Positions 63,074-64,000 of a stretch of 64,000 nucleotides of DNA are shown here, piece after piece. A program made the position numbers and the translations under genes. The notes beneath the pieces were generated by a model. That model was not told the DNA's origin and ran no database searches. It saw only the letters and a program-made list of their open reading frames with translations. Origin of the DNA: JAKASW01 sp963703365 (GTDB lineage Bacteria; Bacteroidota; Ignavibacteria; Kryptoniales; JAKASW01). The stretch spans positions 434,001 through 498,000 of the forward strand of contig OY969815.1 of the NCBI GenBank assembly GCA_963703365.1, written 5' to 3'. Position 1 is the stretch's first letter. Each line of letters opens with the position of its first letter.

Positions 63074-63895
63074 TCACACCTTTCCGACTATCAAGGCAAT
63101 TAATCCGAAAATCATCATCAGTTTGTATCCAAAACTCACTTCTGAAAAACTTTTCCTTGAGATGAGCAAGTAAGTTATATAAATGCCGATTGGGAAAATC
63201 GTAAGCCCACAAATTGTGAGAAACTGGATTGGTAGTATTCTTAATTGGAAAGCGCCATAGACCATCGCGAGCAGAATTGCTGTGAGCAAGGTCGAAAGGT
63301 ATGCCGATACAGCTGTGCCGTACTTAGTTGCGATTGTTCTGATGCCGATCTCGCCATCGCCTTTGACATCCTCCGCATCTTTGATTATTTCCCGGGTCAA
63401 GTTTGTCAGGAAAGCAAATATCGCTGCCGGGTAGATGTCTTTAAAATCATTTACCGATGCCCCCCCATATATGAATGCAAGTCCCGCTATAAATGCGACT
63501 GTGAAATTGCCGAAGAATACTGAGCGTTTCAGTTTGTAGCTGTAAAACAGAACCGAAAGGGAAGCAATAATCGCAATCGAAAAAGTGTAAAAACTTAACA
63601 TCGCGCTGGCAATCAAGCCCGCCGTTGTAACAACCGAATAAAATATTTTTGCTTGATGCGGGGTAAGTTTTCCAGAGACAAGCGGACGATTTGGTCTGTT
63701 TATCCTGTCGATATCAATATCGAAAAAATCATTGATCGCATTTCCGCCTGCGGTTATCAGAGACGCTGCTATTGCCGCCGTGACAATTTTCCAGCTCTCT
63801 GCGATGTTCACTCCACAAAGTATTCCGGCACACTCCACGCTGAAGAATGCAATTATGACGTTTCCTATTCGGGCTAACTTCAGATAATTTTTCAT
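63074..63895 (-). CDS. UbiA-family prenyltransferase, geranylgeranylglycerol-phosphate synthase-like
   Basis: 273 residues with about eight or nine membrane helices. The first Asp-rich motif is NAINDFFDIDIDRINRPNRPL and the second is DAEDVKGDGEIG, both Mg-diphosphate binding. N-terminal YLKLARIGNVIIAFFSV is typical of the (S)-3-O-geranylgeranylglyceryl phosphate synthase-like UbiA group annotated in archaea and in Bacteroidetes/Ignavibacteria; in bacteria the real acceptor is uncertain. It probably transfers a prenyl chain within the membrane. The partial gene upstream ends 17 nt before this start. Confidence 0.82.
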   Translation of the reverse strand: MKNYLKLARIGNVIIAFFSVECAGILCGVNIAESWKIVTAAIAASLITAGGNAINDFFDIDIDRINRPNRPLVSGKLTPHQAKIFYSVVTTAGLIASAMLSFYTFSIAIIASLSVLFYSYKLKRSVFFGNFTVAFIAGLAFIYGGASVNDFKDIYPAAIFAFLTNLTREIIKDAEDVKGDGEIGIRTIATKYGTAVSAYLSTLLTAILLAMVYGAFQLRILPIQFLTICGLTIFPIGIYITYLLISRKSFSEVSFGYKLMMIFGLIALIVGKV

Positions 63896-63912
63896 GCGGT
63901 TGATTGGCTATT

Positions 63913-64000
63913 CAAAATTGATTTACGATTCCAAAGTGTATTTTTCCCTCGATGAACGAATCACCTCTCCCGAGTGCATAACTCGCTTTCAGTATGCCGA
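63913..64000 (-). CDS. C-terminal end of a minus-strand gene running off the window
   Basis: The frame is open from the right edge for 28 codons to a TGA at 63915-63913: GILKASYALGRGDSFIEGKI and a last Phe (VNQF). The alternating pattern and terminal Phe would suit an outer-membrane beta-barrel, but too little is visible to name it. The 17-nt gap to the UbiA start suggests one operon. Confidence 0.4.

Overview
The window reads as chromosomal DNA of a Gram-negative bacterium of the Bacteroidetes/Chlorobi superphylum, most likely the Ignavibacteria/Kryptonia side. The evidence is five secreted proteins ending in the type IX secretion (T9SS) tail (NYPNPFNPTTTISY...LASGVYFYRL...), a CBM9-like/DUF5916-type outer-membrane protein, a UbiA-type geranylgeranylglycerol-phosphate synthase-like enzyme and many c-type multiheme cytochromes. 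Two good promoters follow TTGAYT-N17-TATATT. Several genes appear to start with TTG or GTG.

Region 1 (1-8.3 kb) is an electron-transfer locus: a CbcL-like inner-membrane fusion of 19 c-heme sites with a b-type cytochrome, a tetraheme cytochrome, an outer-membrane beta-barrel, a 14-heme periplasmic cytochrome and a 7-heme lipoprotein. Two small DksA/TraR-like zinc-finger proteins sit among them. The set is complete enough for a quinol-to-cell-surface conduit.

Region 2 (8.3-24.4 kb) is mostly housekeeping: a HAD phosphatase, upp, a methyltransferase, a frameshifted VIT1/CCC1 gene, rplM-rpsI, rpsB-tsf, pyrH-frr, a two-component system, an enoyl-CoA hydratase relic coupled to apt, purC, a heptosyltransferase-like GT9, and an AAA ATPase / metallo-beta-lactamase-fold / VWA trio.

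Region 3 (24.8-28.2 kb) is a probable sugar-acid catabolic cluster: LarA-like racemase/epimerase, 2-keto-3-deoxygluconate kinase-like PfkB protein and an SDR oxidoreductase.

Region 4 (28.33-50.94 kb) is a 22.6-kb genomic island in tRNA-Leu(CAG). A perfect 55-bp copy of the tRNA 3' end marks the far boundary, and a truncated tyrosine integrase lies beside the tRNA. The island is decaying (nonsense-mutated MFS transporter, gene relics). It carries an orphan ilvC, an integron-cassette-like VOC gene, and a T9SS cargo block. In that block a metallo-, a cysteine and a serine peptidase head are each joined to a beta-helix/helical/T9SS tail. A repeat module of about 0.5-0.8 kb is present twice between cargo genes and once in diverged form.

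Region 5 (51-64 kb) returns to core genome: a lipoprotein and a coiled-coil membrane protein, galK-galT, tRNA-Gly and tRNA-Cys, a PhoB/PhoR/PhoU-type set followed by a long coiled-coil protein with a C-terminal receiver, the DUF5916-type protein and the UbiA enzyme.
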